DNA of 64,000 nucleotides from Aporrectodea caliginosa (GCA_020284085.1 JACEVL010000129.1:1330664-1394663), one strand, 5' to 3'; positions 1-10,364 are shown, counted from the first letter of the stretch. The notes: generated by a model from the letters alone, not told the origin. Program-made: numbers and translations.

Positions 1-600
1 AAGTAACTAATTTGGTCAAGCCTCAATAAGTAGGCCTAAATTTTGACAGCAAGAGTTATTTATTTAATGCCACAATTAGGGGACGAGAAAATCGGACACA
101 TTGCGCAAACCGGACCGCGTGTAAAACGGACTAATGCAGAAATAACCTAGTGAAGTAAATTCTTATGTCCGTCCTTCCGTCCATCCATCCGACCGTCAGT
201 CCGTTCGTCCGGTTAACTGATGTATACGGGCCTACGGCGTGTTAATAGCCTTGGGGACATAAGCGGAACAAGGCGTTATCCGAGAGCGTGCTAATGAGTT
301 CACACTGTACGCTAGTAGTAGCCAGATGTGCAAAAAACCAAGAGTTTTTTCAAAATGAAAAGTTGGTTTTTTGTTTTTTTTTGTTCTTAAGATTTTCCTA
401 TTTCGTATCATAAACTCATAAAAATTGCATAATAGGTCTACCGTTAAAATTAATCAGATGCATATAAATGAAAATAACTAGAACAGTAGAACCGTAGAAT
501 GCCATATATAGCGAAATTAACAAAGACCATACAACAACTGCCAAGAGAGTTTTTATTTTCTTTAATACCTATCAGCGTATGTGTGTGTGTTAGGGCCCGA
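1..600. other. Intergenic, no gene seen
   Basis: AT-rich sequence with no protein-like reading frame. It contains a degenerate run of CCGTCC-like words near 170-210 and a TAGGCCTA octamer at 31-38. The segment around 285-320 resembles one near 17558-17600 (both carry CACACTGTA followed by GCTAGTAGTAG), so it is probably a dispersed repeat. Confidence 0.5.
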
Positions 601-1051
601 GGGGCCGTCCATAAATAACGTCACGTACCTATGGGGGAGGAAATTTGTGACGATGTGTGACATGGGGGTGAGGGGTTGGAGAAATGTGACGTCACATCAG
701 GTCTATGTTACGAAATTTTACAAATAACAACAATTTAATTTTAATATTAACAGCACTAATTTTAAGTATTAAATTTTCATTATTTTTATTATTTTAACAT
801 ACACGGGCACCATTATTAATAATTTTCTAATTATTTCAATATTTGGTCACGGTTAGATTTTAAAATATGCATGTTCTCCCTATTTGTTCCATGAAGGAGC
901 ATTTTAGCTTTACCATGGAAATTTGATTTTAGGGGAGTCAGAGCTTTGTGACGTCATTTTGCAAGGGGTGTTACTTTTGTGAAGAAGTGTGACGAGGAGG
1001 AGGGGGTTCAAAATCGGCCTAAATTGCGTGACATCATTTATGGACGGCCCC
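601..1051. mobile_element. TIR element copy 1 (GGGGCCGTCC ends)
   Basis: Begins with GGGGCCGTCCATAAAT and ends with the near-exact reverse complement, giving about 27-bp terminal inverted repeats with two mismatches. The inside is AT-rich and has no transposase. A second element with the same ends lies at 10967-11398. No clear target duplication is visible at this copy. It looks like a non-autonomous DNA transposon; the superfamily is not identified. Confidence 0.7.
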
Positions 1052-1239
1052 TTATTCAGTAGGAATAAAGTTAAGATTTTAAATAAGTTGTACCTAATCG
1101 ATATTTTGCCAATCTTTGAAATCCTATGCATAGAAATAAGCCAAGGGTCTAAGCTACACGCAGTTAAAATCAACCCTGATGAAATCCACGTTGAAACGCC
1201 AGCGATTAAAATAATATAAATTATTATGCCCCACCATCA

Positions 1240-1490
1240 TAGGCGCAACCACCCTATGGGACCCGTGGGACGCGTCCCCCCCCAACTTTCGAACAGGTTG
1301 GGGCGGTCCCCCAACTTTTGAAAATTGTGAGATAAACAAGAGCCCAAAATGCACTCCATTTGGTATCAAATGCTCAAAATTGTATTGGCTTCTGGGGCTC
1401 CGCCCCAGACCCCGATGGGGAAACTTACGACGCACCCCCATACCCCCTAGTCGTTAGGAGCTTCTTGCCTTCCGCAATCTCTCCCCTCTG
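1240..1490. repeat. GC-rich dispersed repeat, copy 1
   Basis: A block with GGGGCTCCGCCCC and CTAGTCGTTAGG shares roughly 150 bp with 2255-2480. It interrupts or abuts the reverse-transcriptase remnant that follows. It does not code for a recognisable protein. Confidence 0.5.
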
Positions 1491-2150
1491 TACCATTAAT
1501 GCCAGTATAGTACAAGGCTCTGCCTTGGACCTACTGATTTCGTCATAGCCATTTCTAGCCTTAAACCTAAATACAGTGGAAACCATCTCCCTAAATATGC
1601 CGACGATAGCTACGTGCTGGTCCCTGCTTCCTGCAATGACAGCACTCTTTCTGAACTTGACCATATCTCTAAGTGGGCATCCATTAGCAATCTTAAATTA
1701 AACCATGCTATCACCAGAGAAATGGTTGTCAAACGACCGAGGTCCAAACCTATTGCCCTCCCTCCTCTCATCTCTGGCATCGAGTGGGTCCAGGAGATGG
1801 TTATTTTGGGTGTTACCATCTCTGGTCGTATTGGCTTTCCTATCACACATTGACAAGATGCAAAGCCCGACAATCCATGTTCGCGCTACGTGTTTTGGTC
1901 GCCCCACGGTCACCACGGTCAAAGTCTCTTTGACGTTGTTAGAGCTACTACCCTCGCACGGCTACGTTATGCCTCCCCTGTTTGGTGCATGGGATTTGCC
2001 ATTGTAGGGGAACGTAAACGCCTTAACGGTATTCTGAGAAAATTGACCCGTTCAGGCTTCCTCTCTGCCCATTTTCCTAGTTTTGACAAACACTGCTCTA
2101 TAGGCCTAGAGGTGATTCTACTCTTTTCCGTTCAATTCTCCTAAACCCTT
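1490..2150 (+). pseudogene. Non-LTR retrotransposon reverse transcriptase remnant
   Basis: Conceptual translation gives a reverse-transcriptase palm fragment with a YADD catalytic box (KYADDSYVLVP, around 1593-1625). It is followed by a segment like LKLN and ISGIEWVQEMVILGV, then a thumb-like segment with TLARLRYASPVWCMGFA and ERKRLNGILRKLTRSGF. The reading frame shifts at least twice (near 1540 and 1855), so the copy is dead. The order RT core then ERKRL-type segment is typical of LINE ORF2. Only the C-terminal half of the polymerase is present. Confidence 0.75.
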
Positions 2151-2254
2151 GTCACGTCCAGTTTATTCATATAATAAAGTCATATTTTTTACAGACCTAG
2201 ATGGTTTAGGTACTTTTATATCGAAATCATCGGTGAAACATTGGAGGTAAATTA

Positions 2255-2480
2255 AAGCCCAAAATGTACTTCATTTGGCATCACATGCTCAAAATTCCGT
2301 CGGCTTCTGGGGCTCCGCCCCATACTCCGATGGGGAAGCTTACGACGCTCCCCATACCCCTAGTCGTTAGGGGCTTCTTGCCTTCGGCAATCGCAGCTTC
2401 GCGCCTTCGGCGCTCGCAACCCCCCCACTCAGACATTCTAGTTGGTCCTCCCAACTTCTGGACCGTGGTTGCGCCCCTGC
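2255..2480. repeat. GC-rich dispersed repeat, copy 2
   Basis: Second copy of the block at 1240-1490, recognisable from GGGGCTCCGCCCC, CTAGTCGTTAGG and CTTGCCTTC. It carries the extra short hairpin CGCCTTCGGCG. It looks like a SINE or MITE-type family, but no boundaries are certain. Confidence 0.5.
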
Positions 2481-2589
2481 ACACGATTCACTTGTGGCGA
2501 TCGAAACATGCAGCTATGGTAGTTCCAAAGATCCGGTCACAACCATGTAAATACTTACCTAATGAAATTTCAGGCTTTACTTTACATTA

Positions 2590-3460
2590 GCCCTAGATCA
2601 CGTAATGCCGTCACTCAAGTGAATAGACCAAAGCAGGTCAATTTGGGCACAGTCCTGTATAAATCCACGTGAATTAGGCCCTGTCGGGCAACAAAAAAAC
2701 AGTCCAAGGGTTCTTATAGATAGGCCTATTTAATTACAGTTGTGAATGTAAGGAAAAAATGTATAGCTGTCTCTTCAGAAGAAACTTCTCAGTACTTCAA
2801 TGTGGACCGAATGCTTCCAACGAATAAGAGTGCTTCTTTGTTAAATTCTATCCGACGATCCTTGTTTACATACGTTCAATAGTTCATCATGCTTGGCCTG
2901 TGTGAGAGGCCCACAGGGCAAGTAAGTAAGTAAATAAGTACATCCTTTATTAAGCCAATTGCTAACCGCAGGAACATGGCCTGGATCTTTGGTGTACTTT
3001 ATGAAGTACAATATGATCACGAATAAATCATCCTAATAATAAATGTTTTGCGTGCCAGACTGTCTGCAACAGGTAGAATTCTACAATGTTTACGTGGACG
3101 TACAGAATATACTACAGTTTCAATTTCGGGAAGCAGGTCAGGTAGAACATGGCCTGGATCTGCACGAAGAGCACCGAAGAGGCGGGTGTCAGCACTCTGG
3201 CATAGGCCTAGTTGTTCGAAACTTGGGTTGTTTTCGGGCAGGTATCGAGCCGGACCAGTCGCCACAGCAGTAAGCCTGCAAATTGCTGAACCATATCAAG
3301 ACCATGTGCTTCCATTCAAAGAGCTGGTCCATTTAATTATAGAGCTGGTTACCGTGTCGAGGTACGTCAACAACAAACTGCTCCTCGGTCTGTGTATTCC
3401 GGTTCCGATTGCAATAGCTTTATTCCTGCGTGGGCACACTTGAACAGGCGAAGCCCAGAA
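2590..3460. other. Unassigned segment
   Basis: No recognised gene. An open frame of 131 codons (3048-3443, +) is arginine- and serine-rich at its start and has no family resemblance I can name. It lies among repeats and is most likely fortuitous. Confidence 0.4.
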
Positions 3461-3470
3461 AGAGTGAGTG

Positions 3471-3668
3471 CAGTGGCGTAACGAAGGGGGGGGTCAGACC
3501 GTCAGAGGGGACCTCTGGACGCAGCACCAGAGGGGCGCAAAAGTAGCTTTCAGTTGTACACTGTTTGATTGATTGATTGATTGATTGATTGATGACACGA
3601 ACGGTTGAAAGTCAATAAGAAAATTAAATGGGTCACAGTTATCGCTGAAAATCTTCGTTACGCCACTG
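3471..3668. mobile_element. hAT-type MITE with 16-bp TIRs and 8-bp TSD
   Basis: The ends are CAGTGGCGTAACGAAG and its exact reverse complement CTTCGTTACGCCACTG. The flanks AGTGAGTG (3463-3470) and AGTGAATG (3669-3676) match at 7 of 8 positions. CAGTGGCG ends and 8-bp duplications are hallmarks of hAT elements. The 198-bp element has no coding capacity and holds a (TTGA)n run at about 3565-3592. Related ends occur at 16034-16223 and at 55164. Confidence 0.8.
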
Positions 3669-3783
3669 AGTGAATGGACTAAATATTTTCATCACGTTAA
3701 AATTCCCAACGGTAAATATTTTCCAGAATTGGACGCAGACCTACATTCCTACGAAAATCTGTGAAAGCTGAACACATGAAACT

Positions 3784-4105
3784 AGGCCAAAAACTCACGA
3801 TGTCAATATGGTGATGAAATCTCTAAACCCAGACCCATTTCTCATTCACAGTTGCCGGTCCCTCCATCTGGAACTCTCTACCTCCTCATGTTCGCAACTC
3901 TCTTAGCGAGACTGTCTTTCGCTCCAAACTTAAAACCTACCTCTTTCAGTCTATTTATGGCTCTTAATATTTGCCCATCTTCAATGTGCACTTCTGAACT
4001 TTGTAAGGAGGGCATTATCAAATTACAGTTGTATTGTATTGTATTAAGGCCAAAAACTGACGATGTCAATATGGTGATGAAATCTCTAAACCCAGACCCA
4101 TTTCT
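3784..4105 (+). mobile_element. LINE 3' end inserted with 59-bp target duplication
   Basis: A LINE ORF2 tail (SIWNSLPPHVRNSLSETVFR-type) with a TTGTATTGTATTGTATT tail occupies about 3843-4046. The 59 bp before it (3784-3842) are repeated after it (4047-4105) with one mismatch, as expected of target-primed reverse transcription. A closely related copy lies at 37980-38375. The open frame continues only as a C-terminal tail, so it is a 5'-truncated insertion. Confidence 0.8.
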
Positions 4106-4530
4106 TCGTGTATAATAATAGACCTGTATAGGTCTGAGTCAAGGAGAAGCATTCTGTTGCGAAATTCATAATTGCCGTGGCACACTAAGGAGCGCCAATG
4201 TGACGATTTTGAATGGACACCTATAATTGAGCTGCTATAGGTAGATTGGCTGATTCGACAATTTATGGAGCGCCGATATTTGCTATTAAGTCAGCACCGT
4301 GTTTGTTGTGTCGGTGCTGAATTCGATAGCGTATGGAGTGCCATTAGTTTCAGAACTTGTACCACGGTATTATTAAACTGTATTTTTTATTGACACCGAG
4401 AGAACTGTAGCAGTTACGGTTTCAGATAGGCCCTAGTTCACATTGACAATTGCTCATAGGCCCTAGTGCATATTGACAATTGCTCTAGGTAGGTTGATAA
4501 ATCGACACTCTATGGGGCGACGTTGGCCTA
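4106..4530. other. Intergenic, no gene seen
   Basis: AT-rich sequence with no coding signal. It has a short internal duplication (TAGGCCCTAGT plus CATTGACAATTGCTC, near 4431-4485). Confidence 0.4.
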
Positions 4531-4534
4531 ATAT

Positions 4535-5051
4535 TGTTCGGTGTTGTTTTGGGGTTTTGGCCTCCTAAAAATGGATTAGAGGGCTGGCAAATTGGCCATT
4601 TGAAGGGTATAAAAGGAGCAGGTTGGCCATGGGACAGTGAGTCTGGAGAAGACCGCCTTGAGATTCGGCCTCGAGCTTTGCATCGGCCTAGAAGTCTCGA
4701 CGGAGAAGAGGACCTGCCGTCGATCTACGGACCAGCCATCCGAGAAGCAGTCGTTAGAAGGCCTGCTCGACGATAGCACGGGGAAGCAACAGAGCAGTTC
4801 TCTCGATGTCAAGTTGCCTGTAGATGTGACACTGTCGATCGTCTGTCTGTGAGAAGAACAAATAAAGCGGTGTTCTACGTGTGTGCGGGTGTCGCTGGTG
4901 ACCTACTCGAGCCTCTCGATATACCACGAGAGCCGGACCGAGGACAACCTTTGTTGAGATCTGGGGTTTCGGGCACCCTGGTAGAGCTCTGAACCACTCG
5001 GCAAGGAAGAGGAACTGAGAGAAGAACCCCGGTTTCCCGACAATTCGAACA
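4535..5051 (+). mobile_element. Possible solo LTR
   Basis: The block begins TGTTCG and ends CGAACA, the short TG...CA inverted ends of a long terminal repeat. Inside, a TATA box (TATAAAA, 4608-4614) is followed about 250 bp later by AATAAA (4861-4866), the U3-R-U5 spacing of an LTR. No flanking target duplication, primer-binding site, gag or pol is visible. A stray promoter-like repeat cannot be excluded. Confidence 0.35.
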
Positions 5052-5777
5052 CAGTAAGTAGTTTGATGCTGATCTATGTCTTATTTGCAAGTTAAAGGTA
5101 TGCGTTATCATTTTTATTAAAAAGCCATATTCTATTATGTCAATTTAAAGTGTAGACGTGCAAGAGTTAGATTCAAGTGATGATACATATTACTAAAACT
5201 ATGAGTAAGTACGGTATGTGAATAACTGTCAGGTGTCAGGTTTCAAACATGGAAGATCCAGTTAGTTCAGGTCAACTGTGAACATCAAAGTACATAAACG
5301 GGGAAAAAACTATTCTTAAGTAAGAATCAACTTTCATTGACTTTACAAAAGTTTTTGACAGCGTTCTGTGTATTTAAAAGTTATTTACGACATCGACATG
5401 ATCAAAAGCTGTTTGATGGAAATGGAAGGATGGTGAGACAAGAAAAATGTTGAGAATGGTTAAGATTGTTGCCAATGATTTCTGTACTGATAAATTGACT
5501 GGGTATTGGCGATTAGAACAAGACACAGAAGAACACGAAAAAGAAAAAATGAGAAAATAATTGGAACAAGAAAAAAACTAGCCTCAGTAGGCCTACAAGG
5601 TGTTAGCGACTTCGTTGCTTTCAGCCTCGACATAGGAGAGCGGGTGACCACTCTTCTCCCTCGGTGCCTGATCTTTCAACTGACATTCACTGTGTTAGAT
5701 CGGCGTATTCATTACAGCTGAATGGTTTAGGACGCTAATGGAGCCAAAATCTCGAAACCACTTTAAGCCTAAACTGA

Positions 5778-6025
5778 TTGGTTCGCAAACTGCATTTCGA
5801 GGAAATCGTGGTTGACGAATGTACTCCAGCAGACTTCAACTATTCTTCAATCAGCGACCCAGATAAAGTTATTTCAAAGGGTATTGTATTAATTAAATGA
5901 CTTGAGACGGGATTATTTTCCTCTTCATGGAAACCTGTGTATTGGGCTTCAACAAGCGATCTGGTTAATTGAATGACTGCGAACAACGCAACGTATTTTA
6001 CTTCAGAAAAATCTACCACAGGATG
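5778..6025. repeat. 250-bp direct repeat, copy A
   Basis: About 250 bp beginning ATTGGTTCGCAAACTGCATT recurs in the same orientation at 7668-7930 with scattered differences. The two copies bracket the first two exons of the temptin-like gene. No reading frame is conserved between them. Confidence 0.75.
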
Positions 6026-6256
6026 ATGCAAAAAGCTGAATTTTAATTAATATAATGGCTTAAGCTGAATTTAAGACTGAAAATTAATGCTATCCATCGC
6101 ACTTAGCCTATTACATAAAAGACTGAGTGAAACATTAGATTAATCAACAAATTCCATTACATACAATTTCGCAAGCTTACCGGGTATATCAATACAACAA
6201 GGTTAGAATCCTGCTAAATATCCGACTGCTCTATTCACACGCTGTTTTGCTTACAG

Positions 6257-6503
6257 GTGGTTTCGGGACATCTTAAACCTGCCAACTTCTGAAATGATTC
6301 CGGCTGCTTTTGCTAGTATTCTACTAGCCGTTCTCATATCAAATTCGATCGCGTATCCCTCGTTTCAGCAGAAAATTCCCAACGGGGAAATCGTCCCGGA
6401 TCCTTGCAATCGGTCGACCGTCTGGCCTGGAGTGGGTCACAAGAACAAAGACGGTGCAGGGCCACGAAATCCTTTCGGACTCGATTTTAGAGCAAATGAC
6501 TTG
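6257..6503 (+). CDS. Temptin/Cu-monooxygenase exon 1 (coding from 6294)
   Basis: A splice acceptor (TTGCTTACAG, ending 6256) precedes a short leader. ATG at 6294 starts a 70-codon frame with a hydrophobic signal peptide (AAFASILLAVLISNSIAYP). Then come FQQKIPNGEIVPDPC and GVGHKNKDGAGPRNPFGLDF, which match the temptin N-terminal signature. The donor GTAAGT at 6504 leaves phase 0. The acceptor implies at least one upstream untranslated exon that I could not place. Confidence 0.85.
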
Positions 6504-9500
6504 GTAAGTTAACTGTTGCGATGAATTATATTGAAACTGAAATCTATGTTACTAATATGACAGTGCCATATTAATTTTCCATAGTTTACCTAAGATTTAC
6601 GTTTATGATATGCCTTAAAACCGCGGTAGTGTTGTTGATATTCTTGAGGTCTGGAACCGGACTCTGTGTGAGAAGGACTCGGATGGAGATGGACTGACGA
6701 ACGGTCAGGAGTTGGGTGACCCCAACTGCATTTGGACGCAAGGGAGCATTCCTACAGTTAGCACCAACCTCTCCCATCCAGGTAGTAGGCAGATGTTTTA
6801 GGGTGTCACCATTGTTTGTCGTCACAATTAGCTTACTTTTTAGGCTTATCGAAACCGATTATCATACTAGATCATCTTTACGCTCATTTCTTCATTTTCT
6901 CTAAAATATATAAAATATATATAATTCTAATCATTTCGATATAATAATAAATAATAATATCTTTTCTTAATTGAGCGCCTGACAAACGCACTGCGCTGTA
7001 CATTTACATGTTATGCAATTGAAACAATCTTAACTAGTTAACTACTGACAGTACAGACAGCCTGCAATACACGGCGCTAATAGCAGCCTACAAAGCATAT
7101 CCGCCCTAACGGGGCTCGAACTCGGTACCTCTCGCACTCTACGCCAGATGTTATCCAACGCGCCACCGGACCCCCCCCATATGATGCTGCTGTCAGCATT
7201 TTGAAATTATTTGCTTTCGTCATATCATCGACAGAATAATCAGCCTAGGCCTATAAATGTCAAATGCATTATCGATGTTTTAATTATGCCGCAACATAAA
7301 AGCCCTTATCATCCTTATCATCGATATGGTTGTTCGTATCAATTACGTAACTTTCCACAATTCCTAGGCCTTATACCGAAACGGTTGGAATATGTTACTG
7401 CAACAAGTTTTAGGCCCTAAACTGAAATTGTTGAGTTAGAAACCATGAACTATATGTATTTGCATGGCTTAAATGATTTCTTAGATTGGTCTTTATTTCG
7501 TTACTGGTATATTCATTTATTACAATGATTTCATTTTAGTCGCCCAGTTATCCAATCTGTCGGTTAATCAGTCTGTCAGTCAGGTAGACAGTCAGGTAGC
7601 TCTATATACAAAAAGTTTCATTTTCTATAAGGCTTTATTTGTGTAATAACTAAGGAATCTGCGAGCCAGTTGGTTCGCGAAACTGCATTTCGACGAACTC
7701 GTGGTTGACGGAATGTACTCCAGCAAAATTCGACTGTTCTTCAATCAGCGACGCAGGTAAAGTTATTTCAAAGCAGATTGTCTTAATTAAATTACGTGGG
7801 ACTGGGATATTTCCCACTTCATGGAAACCTGTGGATTTGACTTTTCAAGCGAATTGGTTAGTTGAATGACTTCGAACGACTCAAAAGAATTTGCTTCAGA
7901 AAATCTAGTAATATCAACCACAAGATGATGGCATCTTTTATTTAATTCTTTCACTTCTTGCTATCTGTGCACCAGTCTTTCACTCAAAACAGAAACATTC
8001 ATTTTCCACAAATCGTAGGCCTACTCTGATTCTATCTATTGCCATATCTTTCTCGCTACTTCAATTCTGAACACCATCCATGGTACTGTCGCGGAAACCC
8101 CCTCTGAACTCTCCGGGTATCAGGGGCAGAGTTTGAGCTCGCACGGAGCAGCAGTTCGCGTGTCGCTCGAAGGAGCGCAAGTCCGGCCTCCGGAGTATTG
8201 CGAAGGACTTCGACGTTCTCAGTCGATCGATCGCCAAAGCCAACACCAACGCGTCAATAGGTTTTACACACGATGTATTATTCAAACGTCAATCAAAGTA
8301 CTCGAGTGCACACAGCACACAACAAAGACCTCAGATTGAACCCCGAACTTACTTGCTTAATATCGTTTATTTAACGACGCCGTCATAACGACGATGATAT
8401 TCGTCATTACAAGGATCACATAAATAATATACACTTATAATACAGAGTACATAAATGGTCGTATTCGACTGTTCTAACAGTTTTGTGCTTATGTCTTTTT
8501 AGTAAATAGATGCTAAATATGCCTAAGATATTAGTAATAACAATAATAATATTTACATCAAAGTCAATGTTTGCAGCATTTTGCTTTGCGATTGTTCTGT
8601 GTTTGATTTAGAATAAAGAGTTCTTATTGGTGTATTCTGCTCTTCTTCTTTGCTTTCTTCTTGGTCTTCTTCTTTGTCTTCCTCTTAGCCTTCGTCTTCT
8701 CCTTTGTCTTCTTCTGTACCCTTGCTTAATGGCGCAAGGGCCGCCAGAGGTAACCGGGTCATGTTCCCTTGCTTAATGTCGCAAGGGCCGCCAGAGGCAA
8801 CCGGGTCATTTTCCCTTGCTTAATGGCGCAAAGGCCGCAAGTGGTAGCCTGGTCTTTTCCCTTGCTTAATGGCGCAAGGGCCGCCAGAGGTAACCGGGTC
8901 ATGTTCCCTTGCTTAATGGCGCAAGGGCCGCCAGAGGTAACTGGGTCGTGTTCCCTTGCTTAATGGCGCAAGGGCCGCCAGAGGTAACCGGGTCATGTTC
9001 CCTTGCTTAATGGCGCAAGGGCCGAACCCCGACCCCCGAGCTCATGTGTGTACTTCGGCTTAACGACACTTTTTCATATCGAAGATGATTAGTGTCTGAG
9101 GCAGAAAGCAACCTCGTACTCCACGTTTATATTGCGACCGAGCCACCCGCAGTAAAGATCCGAGAAATTAATCTCTGATAAACCGACCGACCAGGAATCG
9201 AACCCGGGCCGCCGGCGCGGTGAGCGGGCCACTCGGCCACTCAGGATCTCAGCCCCGAGCTCTTCTATTCATACCCGTTGGGAAGCAAGGGCAGCAGCTA
9301 ACTGAGTGCAAAAGGCCGAGGTCTAGCAGCCCAGGGAGTGCAAACGGCCGAAGCCTAGCGGTCCAAGCCCAGCCAAGATTACTCCACTAGTGGAGTAATC
9401 TTGAAGCCCAGCGGTCAATAAGGTCAAATGGCCGAAACCTAGCAGCTAGTGACTGCAAACGGCCGAAGCCTATGGGGTCAAACGGCCGAAGCCTAGCAGC

Positions 9501-10187
9501 CCGTGGAGTGCAAACGGCCGAAGCCTAGCAATCCAAGCCCACGGGGAGGGGAGGCAACTATTCAGGGCATGACACCAGGACCAAAGACAGCGCGGACAGG
9601 CGGCAAGAGACCGCAGGAGGCAAGGGAAACCGAATCACCACTAAGGGCAAGCACCCAGGGAAGGCACCCCGAAGACCGCTACAGTACCGTAGCCAACAAG
9701 ATTTTGGCCTTACCGCCCTATCGATTTTATTTTTTACTGCTCGCCTATAGATAACCTGGTCCCCCCCCCCACTTCAATTTTGGGGCGCTGTGGGCTATGT
9801 ACGGCTCAAAATGATTACATCTTGGATTCGATTCATTCGAGGTGGTAATATTTGGGAATGAGACTTATTCAGAAACAACTTTGTTTCACCAGCTTAGTAT
9901 TCAGTACAGTACTAGGTATTAGCTACATTAAGCATTAGGCAGGGAGTAGATATTAAAGGAAGACAATAGTTATTAATTGTATTCATGTTGTGACTGCATA
10001 GATGTAAGAAATTACACTTTGCGATTTCCCGCGCCGTCTATTCCGCGCCAAGAGACAACCTACATCTGCCATCGATTCACTCTACCCAATGACTCAGTGG
10101 CTGACATCATAGCATTTGAACCAGTCATCGACCAGGCGCAAATTCTTCACCACATGCTGCTCTATGCATGCACTGACGAACCTTTCG
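6294..10187 (+). CDS. Temptin-like plus copper type II monooxygenase (DBH/PHM family), partial
   Basis: Three exons join in frame (6294-6503, 6649-6781, 10002-10187; 529 coding nt, 176 complete codons). The product begins with a signal peptide. A temptin-like domain follows, with a DSDGDGLTNGQELGDP calcium-binding-like loop and conserved cysteines. Then comes the start of a copper type II ascorbate-dependent monooxygenase N-domain, with the ILHHMLLYAC segment whose adjacent histidines are copper ligands in this family. Secretion and copper-dependent hydroxylation are inferred from the family. Aplysia temptin is a secreted water-borne attractant. Exon 3 ends in a donor (GTAGGC), but no continuation was found before the opposite-strand genes, so the gene is partial here, has a very long intron, or is broken. 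Confidence 0.75.
6649..6781 (+). CDS. Temptin/Cu-monooxygenase exon 2
   Basis: The acceptor ATTCTTGAG and donor GTAGTA bound 133 nt, entered in phase 0 and left in phase 1. It encodes VWNRTLCEKDSDGDGL, then TNGQELGDPNCIW and a SHPG end. The D-x-D-G-D-G loop and CxW spacing match temptin. The polypyrimidine tract is weak, but the frame and homology support the boundary. Confidence 0.8.
6930..7181 (-). mobile_element. tRNA-derived SINE family 1, reverse copy
   Basis: Read on the minus strand, it has a tRNA-like head with A-box (GCGCGTTGGATAACATCTGG) and B-box (GAGTTCGAGCCCC), a body ending TCAGGCGCTCAATT, and an ATT-rich tail. It is the same family as the forward copy at 60217-60519 and the truncated copy at 14537-14720. 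Confidence 0.8.
7668..7930. repeat. 250-bp direct repeat, copy B
   Basis: Same-orientation partner of 5778-6025. It lies in the second intron of the temptin-like gene and is diverged, so it is not recent. Confidence 0.75.
8040..8640. other. Unassigned intronic segment
   Basis: It lies in intron 2 of the temptin-like gene. A moderately GC-rich stretch (8060-8340) carries overlapping short open frames on both strands. None resembles a protein I know. The rest is AT-rich. Confidence 0.3.
8719..9024. repeat. 47-bp minisatellite, about 6.5 units
   Basis: Units start at 8719, 8766, 8813, 8859, 8906, 8953 and 9000, a 47-bp period with one 46-bp unit. Each contains CCCTTGC...GCAAGGG, a 7-bp stem around TTAATGGC, so every unit can fold into a hairpin. 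It is preceded by a CTTCTT-rich tract (8638-8718). Confidence 0.9.
9060..9245 (-). mobile_element. tRNA-derived SINE (family 3), minus strand
   Basis: On the minus strand, GAGTGGCCGAGTGG (A-box type) and GGGTTCGATTCCTGG (perfect B-box) lie about 30 bp apart, as in a tRNA head. They are followed by a non-tRNA body. The head is not a full cloverleaf with a clean acceptor stem, so it is called a SINE rather than a tRNA gene. Confidence 0.65.
9308..9545. repeat. Degenerate tandem repeat (CGGCCGAAGCCTAGC units)
   Basis: Several spaced copies of AAACGGCCGAAGCCTAGC, with variable spacers such as AGCCCAGGGAGTGC and GGTCCAAGCCC. The array is interrupted by the palindrome at 9374-9403. Confidence 0.7.
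9365..9412. repeat. 30-bp palindrome between 9-bp direct repeats
   Basis: The perfect palindrome occupies 9374-9403 (half-site CAAGATTACTCCACT, centre CTAG). It is flanked by AAGCCCAGC at 9365-9373 and again at 9404-9412. Removing the insert plus one copy restores the surrounding tandem repeat. It is a member of the palindromic-insertion group described in the findings. Confidence 0.85.
9560..9980. other. Intronic, no gene seen
   Basis: No coding signal or recognisable repeat apart from a C-run near 9763. It lies upstream of the third temptin/monooxygenase exon. Confidence 0.3.
10002..10187 (+). CDS. Temptin/Cu-monooxygenase exon 3
   Basis: Acceptor GACTGCATAG and donor GTAGGC bound 186 nt, phase 1 in and phase 1 out. 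It encodes NYTLRFPAPSIPRQETTYIC, a linker, and ILHHMLLYACTDEPF. The His-His-Met motif is the N-domain copper site of the PHM/DBH family. The C-terminal catalytic copper domain would have to lie in exons not seen here. Confidence 0.8.
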
Positions 10188-10364
10188 GTAGGCCTACTCA
10201 ATTTAGACCTATATAATATTCACCTAGAGTCATAGACAATAGCAAATTTCAAGTATGTAAAGTAACTTTGCTTTACTAATTTACTATTTTATTAATTTTT
10301 ATTTATTCTGGCCTGGAACTGACAAAACAGACTGGCTATAATAGCGGACTCGATTTGATATAGC

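Noticed and set aside
2950..3443. 131-codon Arg-rich frame as a gene
   Set aside because: No motif, no splice or promoter support, surrounded by repeats, and with an equally long frame on the other strand.
4534..4852. Short overlapping frames on both strands as a small gene
   Set aside because: No family resemblance. The segment has LTR-like promoter and polyadenylation spacing instead.
9190..9245. tRNA gene on the minus strand
   Set aside because: The B-box is perfect, but no complementary acceptor stem was found and a non-tRNA body follows. Treated as a SINE head.
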